A stretch of DNA of 64,000 bases, from positions 1,364,001 to 1,428,000 of the forward strand of contig JAUIMM010000001.1 of assembly GCA_031769625.1 (NCBI GenBank). Reading direction: 5' to 3'. The position numbers were made by a program, and so were the translations under genes. This document shows positions 22,190 to 36,100 of the stretch, in pieces (position 1 is the stretch's first letter; each line of letters opens with the position of its first letter). The notes below the pieces were generated by a model. That model saw only the letters and a program-made list of their open reading frames with translations. It had not been told where the DNA came from and did not search any database. Origin of the DNA: Taudactylus pleione. Taxonomy: Eukaryota; Chordata; Amphibia; Anura; Myobatrachidae.

Positions 22190-22545
22190 AGCACTTGGGG
22201 GGAGCACCCCTGACAGACAGAGCACCCCGTGGACAACACTACAGCACCCCTTTAGGACTGGGACACTGCACAGGACTTTGGAGTGGACACAGCCCCTATG
22301 GACAATTGACTGCACAACACAGTCCAGCCAGCCCCTATGGACTTTGAAGTAGTGGACACAGCCCCTATTGACAACAGCAGCACAGCACAACACAGCCAGC
22401 CCCTGTGGACTTTGAAGTAGTGGACACAGCCCCTATGGACAACAGCAGCACAGCGCAGAACAGCACAGCACAACACTTCTCTGCACTACACTACACTACA
22501 CTACACTACACAGCCCAGCCAGTCCTAACTCCCACCCTCCCTCTT
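22190..22545. repeat. Degenerate CA/CAGC-rich repeats in the hAT leader
   Basis: Tandem imperfect units with GTGGACACAGCCCCTATGGA and GACTTTGAAGTAG, then a CACTA microsatellite (about 22485-22512). Short open frames here are repeat artefacts. Confidence 0.7.
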
Positions 22546-22587
22546 CACTGTACACAGCCGAGTGAGAAAATGGCGCCGACGCGGCTA

Positions 22588-22598
22588 CCTTATATAGG
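22588..22598 (-). promoter_or_regulatory. TATA box of the hAT element
   Basis: The minus strand reads CCTATATAAGG followed by a GC-rich segment (GTAGCCGCGTCGGCGCCATT). This is a strong TATA context facing the array and transposase. A start about 30 nt downstream on the minus strand is expected; that is inference. Confidence 0.55.
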
Positions 22599-22848
22599 AT
22601 CCAAAACCCGCGAGACCAGGAAAGCGGGATGATGATGTTTTGCCTCGATTTCAGATCTGAGTCTGGCGGGAAAAGTCGAGCTTGACTTGTCCCCCAACAT
22701 CCCCCCATTGTGTCAATGTGGCCAATGTGAAATTATTAGAAGGTGTAAAATGGTTGATTTGGGGGCATTGTAGGTGTAATTTGAATTTTGGCACTACTAT
22801 GGGGCCTATATTGAACTAGCGGATACTATGGGGCTTACATTGTACTCG

Positions 22849-23441
22849 AGGCCTGATTCAGAGCCGCTCATAAGCGGCCGCTCGTTCGCTCAAGGCGATG
22901 TTCGCACAACTGTGTATGGGTCGTAATACGCATGCGTCAACCAGTCATTGCGGTCGGAATTCGTGTGCTCGTAAAGCAGCGAGGGGCTGTTAATTTGAGT
23001 GACAGAATGTACCGTTTGTGGGTGGTAACAGGGGAAGGTGCTTGAAAACGGGGGAGTGGAGAATCGAACGCAGGCGTGCCAAACGGTCAAAATGGTGTTT
23101 AATGGGTGTGCATAATTAACAAAGCAGCGTCATCGACCACGTCACTTGGTTGTCTTTTAGCCTGAACTGCTTGCAGTGATTGCGGGAAGTAAATCCTACC
23201 ACAAGCACTGTGAGCAGTTCAGACGCCTTTCGATGTTCCCGATTAATCAAATAAATAGCGGAGATGACGTATGATGCAAACTGCAAAGGGGCGTCTTTAC
23301 AAAATAGCGAGCACATTTTTCGGACGCTCGCTCTGACATAGAGGCGTCCACAGACCGCAAAGTGCGAGCGCTCAATTTAAATATCCGGCCCCTTTTTCAG
23401 AACGACCGTCAGCAAATAGCATCTTACTCTGAATTAGGCCC
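22849..23441. mobile_element. MITE of the GGCCTGATTCAG family
   Basis: The ends AGGCCTGATTCAGAG and CTCTGAATTAGGCC are inverted, with TCG on both sides (22846-22848 and 23442-23444). The interior carries a foldback pair (CTGAACTGCTTGCAGTGATT with a complementary stretch near 23200-23225). It shares terminal sequence but little interior with the 3813 member. Confidence 0.7.
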
Positions 23442-23444
23442 TCG

Positions 23445-23956
23445 GTCATTACTAGGGGGCATAAAATTAACAACCAGTGTGGGGAGAGGTCTCTCTCTTG
23501 AAGCATTGGGATGGGGGCCCCTTCAAAATGTTGCTATGGGACCCTTGAAGTTTTGGCTACACCCCTGTCCAGGCCTAATGGAAGTATACAATGCATATAA
23601 GTATGATTACAGTTATACATTACATTCGGTGTATAAGCACAGTATGCTGTGAATGCGCATTTATAGTATACGTGGGCTATACTAAGTGGTAATAACGTTA
23701 AATTCATGAACTTGATGTTGCTTATTTTTACAAGAAGCTCCCAGTTGCCTTACAGTGATTCTCTTTGGTTTGCGAGAACTAGTGATCCAGGCAGCAGGTA
23801 CTGTACATGTGCGCAGCGCTGCCACCGGGAAATATGGGGCCTAGTAAAACAGCGCTCCCCGTCCGGTCCACTTACTGCTGTACCCCCCATTCCCCCCAAT
23901 AGAGGCCCTGTGTGCATGATGGAGACCATGAGTCAGAAGCCTGGCCTGCCATGGTT
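23445..23956. other. Interval upstream of the PHF7-like gene
   Basis: 23455-23570 resembles an interspersed repeat fragment (GGGGGCCCCTTCAAAATG, TTTTGGCTACACCCCTG). The rest is unassigned and probably includes distal promoter DNA of the gene starting at 24150. No open frame here is convincing. Confidence 0.5.
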
Positions 23957-23993
23957 ATGCAAATCAGTGATGTCACAGAGGCCAGTGACATCA
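23957..23993 (+). promoter_or_regulatory. Octamer plus inverted CRE-like pair upstream of the gene
   Basis: ATGCAAAT (23957-23964, a perfect octamer) is followed by TGATGTCA (23968-23975) and its reverse complement TGACATCA (23986-23993). The last two are one base from the CRE TGACGTCA. They lie 157-193 bp before the start codon. CRE-type sites are common in promoters of spermatid genes, and mammalian PHF7 is testis-biased, so the placement is suggestive. The role is inference. Confidence 0.4.
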
Positions 23994-24149
23994 TAGCACA
24001 GGACAGCAGGTCAGGCTCACACAGAGCAGCAGACACATTATAGTTACAGATTCTTAGCGAGGTGCATCGTTTTTATTATAAGACGAATTTTCTCTAATTG
24101 TACAACTAGAGAAGCTTCTAAGAGGCTGTACGACTTAATGTGAGGCGTC

Positions 24150-24163
24150 ATGGCCTCCCCTAG
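24150..24163 (+). CDS. phf7: PHF7-like exon 1 (start codon)
   Basis: ATGGCCTCCCCTAG followed by the donor GTAAGTG. It codes Met-Ala-Ser-Pro and two bases of an Arg codon completed by exon 2, which continues the basic Lys/Arg run. The 14-bp coding part is short but the phase is exact. The transcription start is not determined. Confidence 0.75.
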
Positions 24164-27100
24164 GTAAGTGAGAAGAAGCCGGGACACTTTAGCATTGGTT
24201 TTACAATTGTTGTTATTTGTTTTTGGGAGAGGGGATTGTATTATTTTCCTTATTTAAAACAGCTTGAATTATTTTTAAATGCAATAGTACTAAGTAATGT
24301 GTACATACCTGTAATATAGTTGCCTAGTTATTACAGTTAGCCGTCCAATCAACATATAACGCTAAATTCAAAATGATCAGGGGAAACAACAATTTAATAA
24401 TACTCAGACATGACTCTTTAGGCAGAGCTAGTCCTGCACGGGGACTACTGGTCTCCCAATATATACTTACATATGAGAATGTTCAATGAGGTACAACCTA
24501 TATGGTTACATCTCAGAGAGAAATCCTAAAAAGAAATATATTAATAACACTCAAGGGCACTTATCTGCTTATATAATCTATATACATTCTGCAGAGTTTG
24601 GTAATAATCACTTAGTCACATATAAATCTCTGCCATCATAATCGTGTTGGATGCACAGACTGTAGAATGTCATTAGCAGCTGCAGCATCATACAAATACA
24701 ATACTGGGAATCTCCCAAACAGGTCTTTGCAGTGTGATTGAATTTACATACATAGAAATATGATTTGTACTGGCAGAACCTGGCTTAGGATAGTAATTAG
24801 GCACAGCATCCAGGTATTTACACACAGGATTAAGACTAATCCATATAAACTAAATTTGCCACAATGTTTGAGTCACAGGTTGGGTATATGTGTTTGTTAT
24901 AAGATAGGTTAACAAGTCCCCATTATGACTGGGCTATTACCAAATGTAAGAAGACTTATCTGTAGAGAGTACCTCCAGGTAATATGTAGGAGAGGGTATG
25001 TACATGAAAGACCCCAGACCATGAGTGACAACCTGCTTCTGCTGTTACTCTGTTATACAGACCCCATCCTTTTCAAGGTTCTCATAATGTGTTACTACTG
25101 ACTACTGTACGTTTCTCATGCCACACCAGTCTCCCTGCTCTCTCATCCACCGTCCTCTGTATAATGGTGTGACAGCAGAAGAAGGTTAGCACTCATGGTC
25201 TGGGATCTTTCATCTACAATTTGCCTCCTATATACTACCTAACATTGGTGTAATTACCATAGGTGCAAGGGCTGCAGCTGCTATACAGCCCAGAGCTGAG
25301 GGGGAACCCTTCCTTGTCAAAGTTACATGTATTATATATATATTTCACCATTGGGTGATACATATGAGCTGTCATATTGCATTAGTTTTGTAACAAGTAC
25401 TCAGTGAAGATTACGGATTTGCATGCAAAGCAAAAATATACAAATACAATTCCGACTAACTAACACTTTGGTTTGATGCACCTGGTGCAGATGGACAGGC
25501 TCATATATGAAAGTAAAGTCCCACATCACACACCTGGAAATACACAGGGTGTTATAAGGCAGTGCATGCATTTGCAGGCCCAGATAGCCTCAGATAGTAC
25601 ACTTCTGCCAATGTACCATTTACATACACAAATGTGACACCTGTAATAGGCACAGTCCTGATGTCCCCTCACTCTCATGATATTATGTAAGACATACTGT
25701 AAGTGAGATGGAGCCGAGCAGTATTCTAGGAGAAAAAACAGGTAAATGCGGTGGTTCTAGTGTCGGTTGGGTGTGGAAGTGATGCAATCTTTCATCATGC
25801 ACAATTATATTTTCTAGTGTATCTGCTGCTGCTGTATACCCACAGAGGTGCAGAGTCATTGTCTGAGGGCAGTCCCAGGGACTGTGGCCTGTTGAATCAC
25901 GTTTGCACATAGAAAAGTGTCCAAATTCTTGCAGTTTGTAAATGACCCTTAATGAAAGCAATCTGATTGGATTATTGCACAGTTACACGTAACCCCTATA
26001 CAGTATATGTGTGCACAATCTTTACCTCTTAGCGTGTGGTTGCTGTGAAGCCTTTGGGTGGAAGTCATACATGTAGTTATGGTTTGGTTGGACATTAAGG
26101 GTCTAGTGTGGCTGTTTCTGATCCTCTGGTCTTTTGGCACCTTGCGACCCACTTCCACTAAAGCGCCAGCTCTCAGAATACACTGTATAGGACACATACA
26201 TAAAGGAGGGTTATTATGATTTGCACATTTATGGCATCATTTTGTTTTTGTATCTTTGTTTAGGAAAAGAAAGCGAAAGACAAATAGGGATCCGGCTCCA
26301 AGCTCATCGCTGGACGCCGCTCCCGGTAAGAGAGGAGCCAGGAGAAGTCTTATTACACCTTCAGTAATATAACTGTAATTACACACATTGCTGGTGTCCT
26401 GAGAGCTGCCTCCTAGTAATTATACAGTGGGTCATTAATAATAATAATGCTCTTTATGGATTATGGGTAGTTCTCCCGCACAGCTTTACATTGTTGTAAA
26501 ATGATTGCTCTGTATTGTACCACAGTGCTCGGTGCAGGTCTCAGCCACTATCTAGTTACTAGGAGCTGCCATGTCTGTGTGATATTCCAGCAATGATACA
26601 GTATCCCAAATGCTGCTATTGTTGGGGAGGGGGAACCATGTCAGAACTAGTCCCATAATACAATGTTATATAAATGATATATTCTTGGGGGCTGTAAACA
26701 GGAACAATCAGACATTGTTTGGAGATACCTTTACCCTCCCCAGTAATTACAATATTGGGCACATTATGCTGGAATATCTGTAAGTGATGGTGATTACCGG
26801 TGATTATATCATACATGCCTACTCTCCCGGAGCGTCCAGGAGGCTCCCAAAAATTGTCTTGCACTCCCAGCCGCCTGGAAAAGTGGTCAAGTCTCCCGGG
26901 CGGCCACATTCCCTTGGACCCCCACACACACCCCTGCAGCAGAGGGGCAGATAAAGCGATTTGTGATGAATCGCATCATGATGGCCTTGCCCCCTGCTTC
27001 ACAATCCTGGTAATCTCGTCATTGTGTAGTGGGGACGGGGCCACGATGAGGCTATTCTACCATCACGCCCCCGCACCGCCCCATGAGCCCCATCACGTCC

Positions 27101-30100
27101 CCCGTCCTGTTATATAACCTATGCTCCATCCCTCTGTATGCTCTGCCAGCTACAGTCCCACCAGCCCCTATTATCTTATCATTATGCTCTCCCTCTAGTC
27201 TATGAGCTCTAATTAGCGCCACCATCTACCCTCTGTCTCACAGCTGCCGTCCTTCACCAACCTTATATGTACTTGTGCTGTATTGTAGGTGTAAGTTGTA
27301 TTTTGTATGATTTATATCTCTCCGGCACTACATTATTATTACTTATTTATGAACAGTTATATATATATATTCCCTATCACTTGGAGACACATTACTGCAG
27401 GGTTAATTATTTTCAATTTTTTGGCAAAAGCAAATTAACCTGCCAGTGTGTTTTTGTTTTTTGTGTTTTTTGGAGTGTGGGATGAAACCTGAGTAAACCC
27501 ACCTAAACACAAGGAGAACATGCAAACTCTACACTCATAGTGGCTTGATCAGGAATCAAACTCAGGACATTATTGCATGATGACACTCATTTTAAACATG
27601 TATTGCTGGAGGTGACACACACATATAAATAGCACATCTTACAGGTAACCTCTTGTCTTGCTTCCACAGAATGCGTTTTCTGCGGCCGTGCAGAGAATGA
27701 CGTGGCCAAATTTGGAGAGTTGCTAACTAATAGCAAAGAGAAGCTGACCGTCCACCACTACTGCCTGGTATATATGCTAATAAATGATTGATGAACATCA
27801 GTATACATAAACAGGGTGGGACTGGCCCACAGGGTTATAGGGGAAATCCCCGGTGGGCCCCACTGTCTGAAAGCCCCACCCCCTCCTCTAGGCGTCATGC
27901 TCCAGACTGTGCACTGAATTGTACATTGTTACTCTATTAGAGGGTCAGTTACCTTGTGGAGCAGGACCCCTGATAAACATCAGTTCATGATTCACTTCTA
28001 TAGAAACTACATCAAGATTTGCCTAATGGTTAGCTAAGCAAATGTGGCGGCTGTCCACACCCCCTCTATTGGATGACCACACCTCTTTGTTGGATGACCA
28101 CACCCCCTCTGTCGGATAGGCCCCTATCACTGCTTTTCCCTGGTGAGCCCTTTATGCCCCAGTATGACACAATATATATATATTTCCTCCATTTTTAACT
28201 TTAGACATAGTGAATATTTTTTTGCTGAATCTTCCCCTAAGGATATGTAGATATCTGCACAGTTAATGCTAAATGCAGGAAACAGTGTAACAATGTACTC
28301 CCAGTAATAACACGGGAATATACGCTACAGACACAAGGGTATCACATTGTTATTGGGAATGCAGTACAGGTGTTAGCTCAGTGATTATACCCATAAGTAC
28401 ATCTCCCCTCTCTCTCTGATCCAGCTGCTATCCACCGGTATGCTGCAAAGAGGCAGAGACAGCCATGGATTCTACGGCTTCCTCTTCATGGACGTGCGGA
28501 AGGCAGCGAGACGGGCAGCAGAGATGGTGAGGGGGCTGATCATGGTGATACTTCCTCATGTTGTGTGGCCTGCGCCCAGCAAACATTCTCTTTTTATGTC
28601 ACAGGAAAACTGAATTACACATATTGTGCCTGATCCTGAGTACACACATCGTCTAGTGTGTACCCAGCATAAAGTTGGGTACACACTAGGTCGACAACCT
28701 ATCTGACGATTGGTAAGTGTATACTTACCAATTTGTCTGCCCAATGTGCCGGGCTTGACAGCTCAAATGGGAGGGCATTTAAATCGCCCACCAAGTTGAG
28801 CTGACAATCACCGCCAGGTCTAGCTGTATGTGTACGGGTGATAGGCGGATCGTCCGTACATACCAGCAGATGGCCGATGTATCTTTCAGATATATCGGCA
28901 ATCGGCTTTGCCGCACAACAGATCAGATATGGCTGTGAACGACGTCTCCTATACACATGTACACACCCGGCGATGCACTATAGATATATCACCCATTTAA
29001 GCGAGCAGGTGATATATCTATCAGTGTGTACCTGGCTTTAGAGCTGCTGTTTCCTATCTCTTCGGCTATGGAGCAGCACAAAAGGTTGATAGCAGAGGAC
29101 CTGGCTATACGTGTTAATTACAGTGATGAATTTATTATTAGTAAAGTGGTTATTTATGGGTGGGTAAGGGATGCCAGCACTCAGGATCCTGGTGGTCAGA
29201 ATCCCGATGCAGGCATCCCGACAGGCTTAGGATACTGACACCTGCAGGTAAGTATCCTAAACCCTCCCCCTAAACCTATCACTCCCTCCCCACAGCCAAA
29301 CCTGTCCCTCCCTCCCCGCAGCCTAAACCTGTCCATCCTTCCCCACAGCCTAAACCTGTCCCTCCCTCCCCGCAGCCTAAACCTGTTGCTCCCTCCCCAC
29401 AGTCTAAACCTGTCCCTCCCTCCCCGCAGCCTAAACCTGGCCCTCCCTCCCCATAGCCTAAACATGTCCCTCCCTCCCCACAGCCTAAACCTGTCCCTTC
29501 CTCTCCACAGCCTAAACCTAGCCCTCCCTCCCCGCAGCCTAAACCTGTCCCTCCCTCCCCACAGCCTAAACCTGTCCCTCCCTCCCCACAGCCTAAACCT
29601 GTCCCTCCCTCCCCGCAGCCTAAACCTGTTCCTCCCTCCCCGCAGCCTAAACCTATCCCTCCCTCCCCACAGCCTAAACCTGTCCCTCCCTCCCCGAAGC
29701 CTAAACCTCTCTTCCCTTCCCCCCTGCAGCTTAAACCTAGCCCTCCCCCAAGTGCCTAATCCTAACCCCTAGCACCCTCCCCCTATCACGCAATACTTAC
29801 CGTCGGGATGCCGGTGGTTGGGATGCTGGTGCCGGGTACTAAATGGTGTCTGGATTCCAGCACTGGCATTCTGAGCGCCGGCTTCCCGACAGCTGGGAAA
29901 TAAACTACATCCCATTATATATAGTGGGGAACCTCCTTACACCCATTGTTCTTCTCTTACTCACTATTGTCATTTGTCATTTATAATGTTTGCAGACCTG
30001 CACAGTGTGTAAGGAACCGGGAGCATCCATCCACTGCAGCAGGAAGGGCTGCACAGAGAACGTGCACTTCCCATGTGGCCAGGAGAAGGGCTTCATCTCC

Positions 30101-33100
30101 CAGTATGCCGAGCAGTTTCCGTGAGTAATCCATTTACTTCTAGGTATTGGCTACATCCCATTAGTTATAGCTAAAGTGCATTAAGTGCGAGAAATGCCAT
30201 GTGCAATGTACGTGATATCATACTGTATTATTGGAGAATGTGGACGTGGGGATAAAGACTAAATATATAGATGATAGAGACCTGGCATTGAGCGTTGGGG
30301 AAAGGGGTGGTAACAAAACTTTGCTTTTGGGTGGATTGTTTAGTCTTTAAATGTAGAAGAGGTCACACATGGGGTGACAGCAGGAGGTAGCTCTATGGGA
30401 GAACATGCAGTTACAGAGGCTCTATTGATGTTTCCTTTGAAGTACTCACAATTTGTACTCTTACATTGTTCCCTTATAGATCATTTTGCACAAAGCATCG
30501 GCCCTTTCAGAAGGCTAAGCCACAGGAAGACCCCAGTGCATGCACCATCTGCCTGGAAGATCTGACACCATCTCCATCTTATGAGGTGATTAAATGCCCC
30601 TGCTGCAAACATACCTGGCTCCACAGGACCTGCGTGCAGGTAAGTTCTCACGTTACTACTTACTCCTCACCGGGACAGACTCTTATCGGAGCCAGTGTCT
30701 TGGCCAAAATAATCTTGATAAATTGCCCCAAAAGTGCGATGAGATAAGCAGGAGGTGAGCCAGGAGGAGCCCCATGGAGTGGAGGGATTAGAGGAGAATG
30801 GGGGGTGGTCACCAATATCAAATGCTGCCCTGAGGTCATGGGATATAAGAATAGTGAACTGGCCATGAGGAGGCCACCAGTGATTGTGGGGGGAATGAAG
30901 GGACCCAAAGCCTGATTGGAGAGGACCTAGGAGGGATTGGGAGGAGGGGAATGAGGTGCTGTCATTGTACACCAATCGCTCGCAGGGGCTTAGGGGTAAG
31001 GGGAGGACAGATGGGACACTACATATATCGCTCTGCATTTTATGGGTGATCTAATGCAGAAGCTGATAACTGTGTCCACTCTTTATACTGTATATGATGT
31101 TTTATGACACATGATGATGCTGCCTGACATTAGGCTGGTGTCTTATACTCACTCAGTCAGCTCTTGTGCAGGACTTTTGCTTTATAGCTGTAAGTATGTT
31201 ATATATATATATATCTCCAAATGACAGCCAGCACACGCTGTATATATCAGTAAGGCTTTGTCTGTGGTGACGCCTCATTGGTGCTCAATGAACACCAAAT
31301 CCACATCCAAAGTATTTGCACAAAAGCAGAGGTCACCCACCAGGACTTCTCTTCATAGTGGTAAAACACCTACTTTACTTGTCACAGCATTGGTGCAATA
31401 ATCAAGAAGGTCGATGTTTCCACCGCAAAAACGCTGTCTTTTTCAAGACACCACCAGTGCATAGGACAGGACATGTATATATATATATTAATTAATTCGA
31501 ACCTCTAACTGTACATTTATTACAGATGCAGGCACTAAGCGCAGGAAAGTATTACCTGAAGTGTCCCATATGCCAGAATATGGAGCGCTTCCAGAAGGAG
31601 ATGGTACGGATGGGCATCTACATTCCTCACAGGTATATTATATAACTGTTTTATTTACCTTTAACATAATACTGTAGAATCCGGCACCACCCTCACCCTC
31701 ATCCCTCACTGAGCGCATCGCTAAACGGACGGGCCGACCAGGGGCATAATGAGGCTGGAGGGGACCACGTGCAGATGTCTGTGAGCCACACACCCCCCTG
31801 ACAATACATGTCAGTATTCTGGCATTATACTTGGAAATGTGGTGCCAGCTACACTTATCTGGTGATCACGCCAGAAACTTGGTGCCGGCGCCACTTTGCA
31901 TAATAACAGAGTAATGTTGCTGGGCAGCAGCGGGATGGACTGTACATAGGTAACTGAGATGGCTGCAAGGAGTGCGCTGTGTGTCCCCTGCACCCATTAT
32001 AGAGACGCCGCTGGTGCCAATACATGTACATAGCTTACACGGGGAAGTGACCGCTCACTTCTGTGGTTGTTCACCTTGTATTTCATACTAATGTAATGCT
32101 ATAAGCAACATGTGCCCAATACTAATGTAATGTTATAAGCAACATGTGCCCAATACTAATGTAATGCTATAAGCAACATGTGCCCAATACTAATGTAATG
32201 CTATAAGCAACATGTGCCCAATACTAATGTAATGCTATAAGCAACATGTGCCCAATACTAATGTAATGCTATAAGCAACATGTGCACAATACTAATGTAA
32301 TGCTATAAGCAACATGTGCCCAATACTAATGTAATGCTATAAGCAACATGTGCCCAATACTAATGTAATGCTATAAGCAACGTGTGCCCAATACTAATGT
32401 AATGCTATAAGCAACATGTGCCCAATACTAATGTAATGCTATAAGCAACATGTGCCCAATACTAATGTAATGCTATAAGCAACATGTGCACAATACTAAT
32501 GTAATGCTATAAGCAACATGTGCCCAATACTAATGTATTGCTATAAGCAACATGTGCCCAATACTAATGTAATGCTATAAATAACATGTGCCCAATACTA
32601 ATGTAATGAAATTCATCAGTTCATTATTAAGCAAGTGGCCAAATGCAGTCGTCTGTAGATGCCGCTATGGTTCTATGGGGGGAGTCAGAGGTGGGCGCTG
32701 TACTGATTTGGTGACAAATGATGAGGGTTTCTGTTATGTGCATGCATCGGTGCCACATTGTGCATCTGCGGTGATGGCGTTGCCGCTCCGGTTGAGTTAT
32801 GTTGTTACTCGCAGTAACACCACAGTGTAGGTAACACTTGCAGTAACACCACAGTGTAGGTAACACTCGCAGTAACACCACAGTGTATGTAACACTCGCA
32901 GTAACACCACAGTATAGGTAATATTCGCAGTAACACCACAGTGTAGGTAACACTCGCAGTATCACCACAGTGTAGGTAACACTCGCAATAACACCATAGT
33001 GTAGATAACACTCGCAGTAACACCACAGTGTAGGTAACACTCGCAGTAACACCATAGTGTAGGTAACACTCGCAGTAACACCACAGTGTAGGTAACACTC

Positions 33101-36100
33101 GCAGTAACACCACAGTGTATGTAACACTCACAGTAACACCACAGTGTAGGTAACACTTGCAGTAACACCACAGTGTAGGTAACACTCGCAGTAGCACCAC
33201 AGTGTAGGTAACACTCGCAGTAACACCACAGTGTAGATAACACTCGCAGTAACACCACAGTGTAGGTAACACTCGCAGTAACACTACAGTGTAGGTAACA
33301 CTCGCAGTAACACCACAGTGTAGGTAACACTTGCAGTAGCACCACAGTGTAGGTAACACTCGCAGTAACACCACAGTGTAGGTAACACTCACAGTAGCAG
33401 GGGAAGAATTATGGGAGACAATGGATGTGCCTGCCGCCGGGCTCCAGCTCTGAAGGGGCACCTCCTCCTTTGTCCACAACATATTCACCCCACTTAGGGC
33501 TATAACTATGTACCCGGAGAGTACCGTCACAGCCGCCCAATACATGGCACCCCTTCCCGGCACCTCAGAAGCCACCATACATTAGTGGAGAGCTCCATGT
33601 CAGACAATTAGCTGCTACCTTCATCTGTCTATAGCCTGTCTGCATGTGAATTGCTACATTACAGTGTCAGCGGCTGTGATGGGGGGCTACCAAATTATAA
33701 CTTGCCTCCGGGCATCTGGGATGAATTTCCGCCACTGCGCAGTAGGAAAATCACCGGGAAAATGGCTGCTGCGCCATTTTGCTGGTGACCTGCGCATGTG
33801 CAGTAGACTCTGGCACAGACTAGTGCCAAGAGTCTACTGCTGCGCTCAGGGCACTGCCGGCCACTGGGTGGAGAGGAGGAGGCACCGGATGGAGACTGCA
33901 CACAGGCCCCTCCTACTTAATATGCCCCTGTTCGCTGGCCTAGGCAGCTTAGTTGTGCTGTACATTCTGAGCAATAGTGTTTCTCAGATGTACGATGGTC
34001 CAATGCGATGTTCCTGATTTTGATCCGATGCTGCATTTTAGGATGCGTACAGTGGATCTGAGAAGCCAGCAGTTGGCATCTCATTTAAGAAAATGGCACC
34101 TGCAGCATTTATATAACTTATGAGTTCTGCTCTGACCAATGACGCAACATCGATCATTCTTGCGTCCCCCTGAGAATCAGGCCTATGACTGCGGTCATGT
34201 TCCAACTGTTCTAACAGACTCCAGTGACGCTTAGTGAGATGCTAAACTCAGCCATCTTGTCCAATTTGCCAAACACTGACCCTATAATTCCTCACAGTAA
34301 CTACAGAGGTGACCTCTCTATGGCAGCTGTTACACCCTGTGCCCCAGCTCACACACTCTCCTTTCATTGTAGAAAGTGTTACAGCTTCTTCCTACAGCTA
34401 TAACTGATAGCCAGCCAGGTGTGCAATCATAGTGTCAGCCGCTCCAACATCTATGTAATACGGCTGGGAGAGTTTTGTCTTCTATCTCTTATATATAGGT
34501 CATGGCATTTGTCACGGTGCTGTACACCCAATGCCAAGCCCAGGTTCCCCGGCCAGATTTGTAGATGTGATGCCTGGTACACATGGAGACAGATTTACTT
34601 GTGGGGGATCAGGGACCTGGTACAGTGTCCAAATGTCATTTACTCTCTGCCATCTGTGCTGGTCAGTAGTGGTGCATGTAGGTGCCCATTGCTGCCTGGT
34701 TATATTGTCACGTGTCTGGCAAGGTGTAGAAAGAACCATGTGAGACAGACAGAATACAGACCTCAGTGTACGTCAGTGACATTATATCACATTAACCTTA
34801 CAGAGATGCAGCGTGGGAGCGTGAGGACAACGCTTACAGAGAGCTACTGCAAGTGCACCAGAGGTGTGATGTGGAACCCTGCCTGTGTGACAGAGGAAGA
34901 ACCCACAGTGAGAGTGGAGGGTAAATTGGATTCAATTAAACATTTCTACATTACTGAACCTAACACCAATCTTAGAGCCGTAACCAGACATTTTACACCT
35001 CCCGCAAATAATCATCATTTGATGGCATTTGCTCTCTCTCTCCACCTCACGCTATATATATATATTTTGATTTGTGCCTTTTATCCTCCACCAATGCCCG
35101 GGTTGTAGGCAGAATGAAGGAAGTCGGGCGACGTATCATCCTTTGCGCTTAGTTAGCGCTCTGGTGCTGCTCAGATGGACACGGTTACGGTGACATGCTG
35201 GGGCAGTGACACTGCCTTTCGTGACTTATCTCGCTATATGTCCGGTGCCCTGTAGTACAGTATATAACGCCTTTGTATTTCAGGAGTGTTTCTTTTTTAA
35301 ATATTTATTAAACTCCCCTACATATTACACCGTGTTTACATCTTATAAGCTGCCACATTGTCTGATCATCCCTAATATACAATAAAACCTTTAGTACCTG
35401 AGGTTCTCCATCTCTTCCAGAAACACGACGCTCCCTTACTCAGGGTTATAGCTCCAGATTTAGGGAAGAGATTTATCCTATGTGTTTCCCCTTTCAGTGA
35501 TTGGTGCATAATCCGCTGCCAGTGCTGCGGAGCATCCGGAACCCACCTCACCTGCTCTGCCCTGACATCGGTGGAGTGCACCTGGGCATGCGCTGACTGT
35601 ACTTCTATCCTGGAGAGACCTGAGGATGAGGAAGGTGAGTACTGTCCCAGGCTACTTTCTGTAATATACATTATTATGTGTGGTTAGTATGGTGTCTAAG
35701 AGCATAAATTATATTTCACTAAAGAGGTAGAATGAGAATTAATGGAAACTCTCATTAAGTAACAATTATTTTATATTATGGCTAGATACATTTATTAAAC
35801 CTTTCTATATATAGCATGTATTACTTGGGCTGTCAGTATGTGATGTAATATGTACCACTTACTGTATGACCATAAGGTGGGTAGAGATGCAGTGGAGATA
35901 AATCTGGGGAAGGTGCCCCAGTTATTTAGAACCCTGCTAACCACAGTGATCACTTCCCACCATAACGTTTGGATAAAGGAACATTTCTACACGTGGCCGA
36001 TGTCTTCTACTGTTACATGCAGTGGGGTGTGACTGACTTGTTTCCCCTGTGCTGCCCTACCAGTCATTTTCATTAGATAGTATTGTGCCTGGGGCAAGTG

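Larger units (their letters stand above)
17786..22690 (-). mobile_element. hAT-type DNA transposon remnant (ZBED-like transposase)
   Basis: Antisense element. The low-coordinate end begins near GGGTGTGCACCGGCCAC and carries repeated TTTTGGATCTGGAT motifs, like subterminal repeats of hAT elements. Then come a decayed transposase (18413-20551), a 155-bp tandem array (20580-22188) and a TATA-bearing GC-rich leader (to about 22690). The matching terminal inverted repeat was not found near 22690, so the 5' end is uncertain. Copy 2 is cut by the window end. Confidence 0.8.

Noticed and set aside
20942..22352. Series of near-identical 64-106 codon frames
   Set aside because: One frame per 155-bp repeat unit; not genes.
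29196..29772. Leu/Pro-rich and Arg-rich frames of 89-128 codons
   Set aside because: Generated by the 27-bp tandem array in intron 4.
32088..33394. CRISPR-like array
   Set aside because: Units are directly adjacent with no unique spacers, in a eukaryotic intron.
32627..33578. Minus-strand 257-codon Cys/Tyr-rich frame
   Set aside because: Lies over the 29-bp array, whose unit is stop-free in all three minus-strand phases. No independent coding evidence.
34419..35108. 229-codon + frame with Cys residues
   Set aside because: Out of phase with exon 8, which it overlaps; the exon 8 frame has the conserved family motifs.
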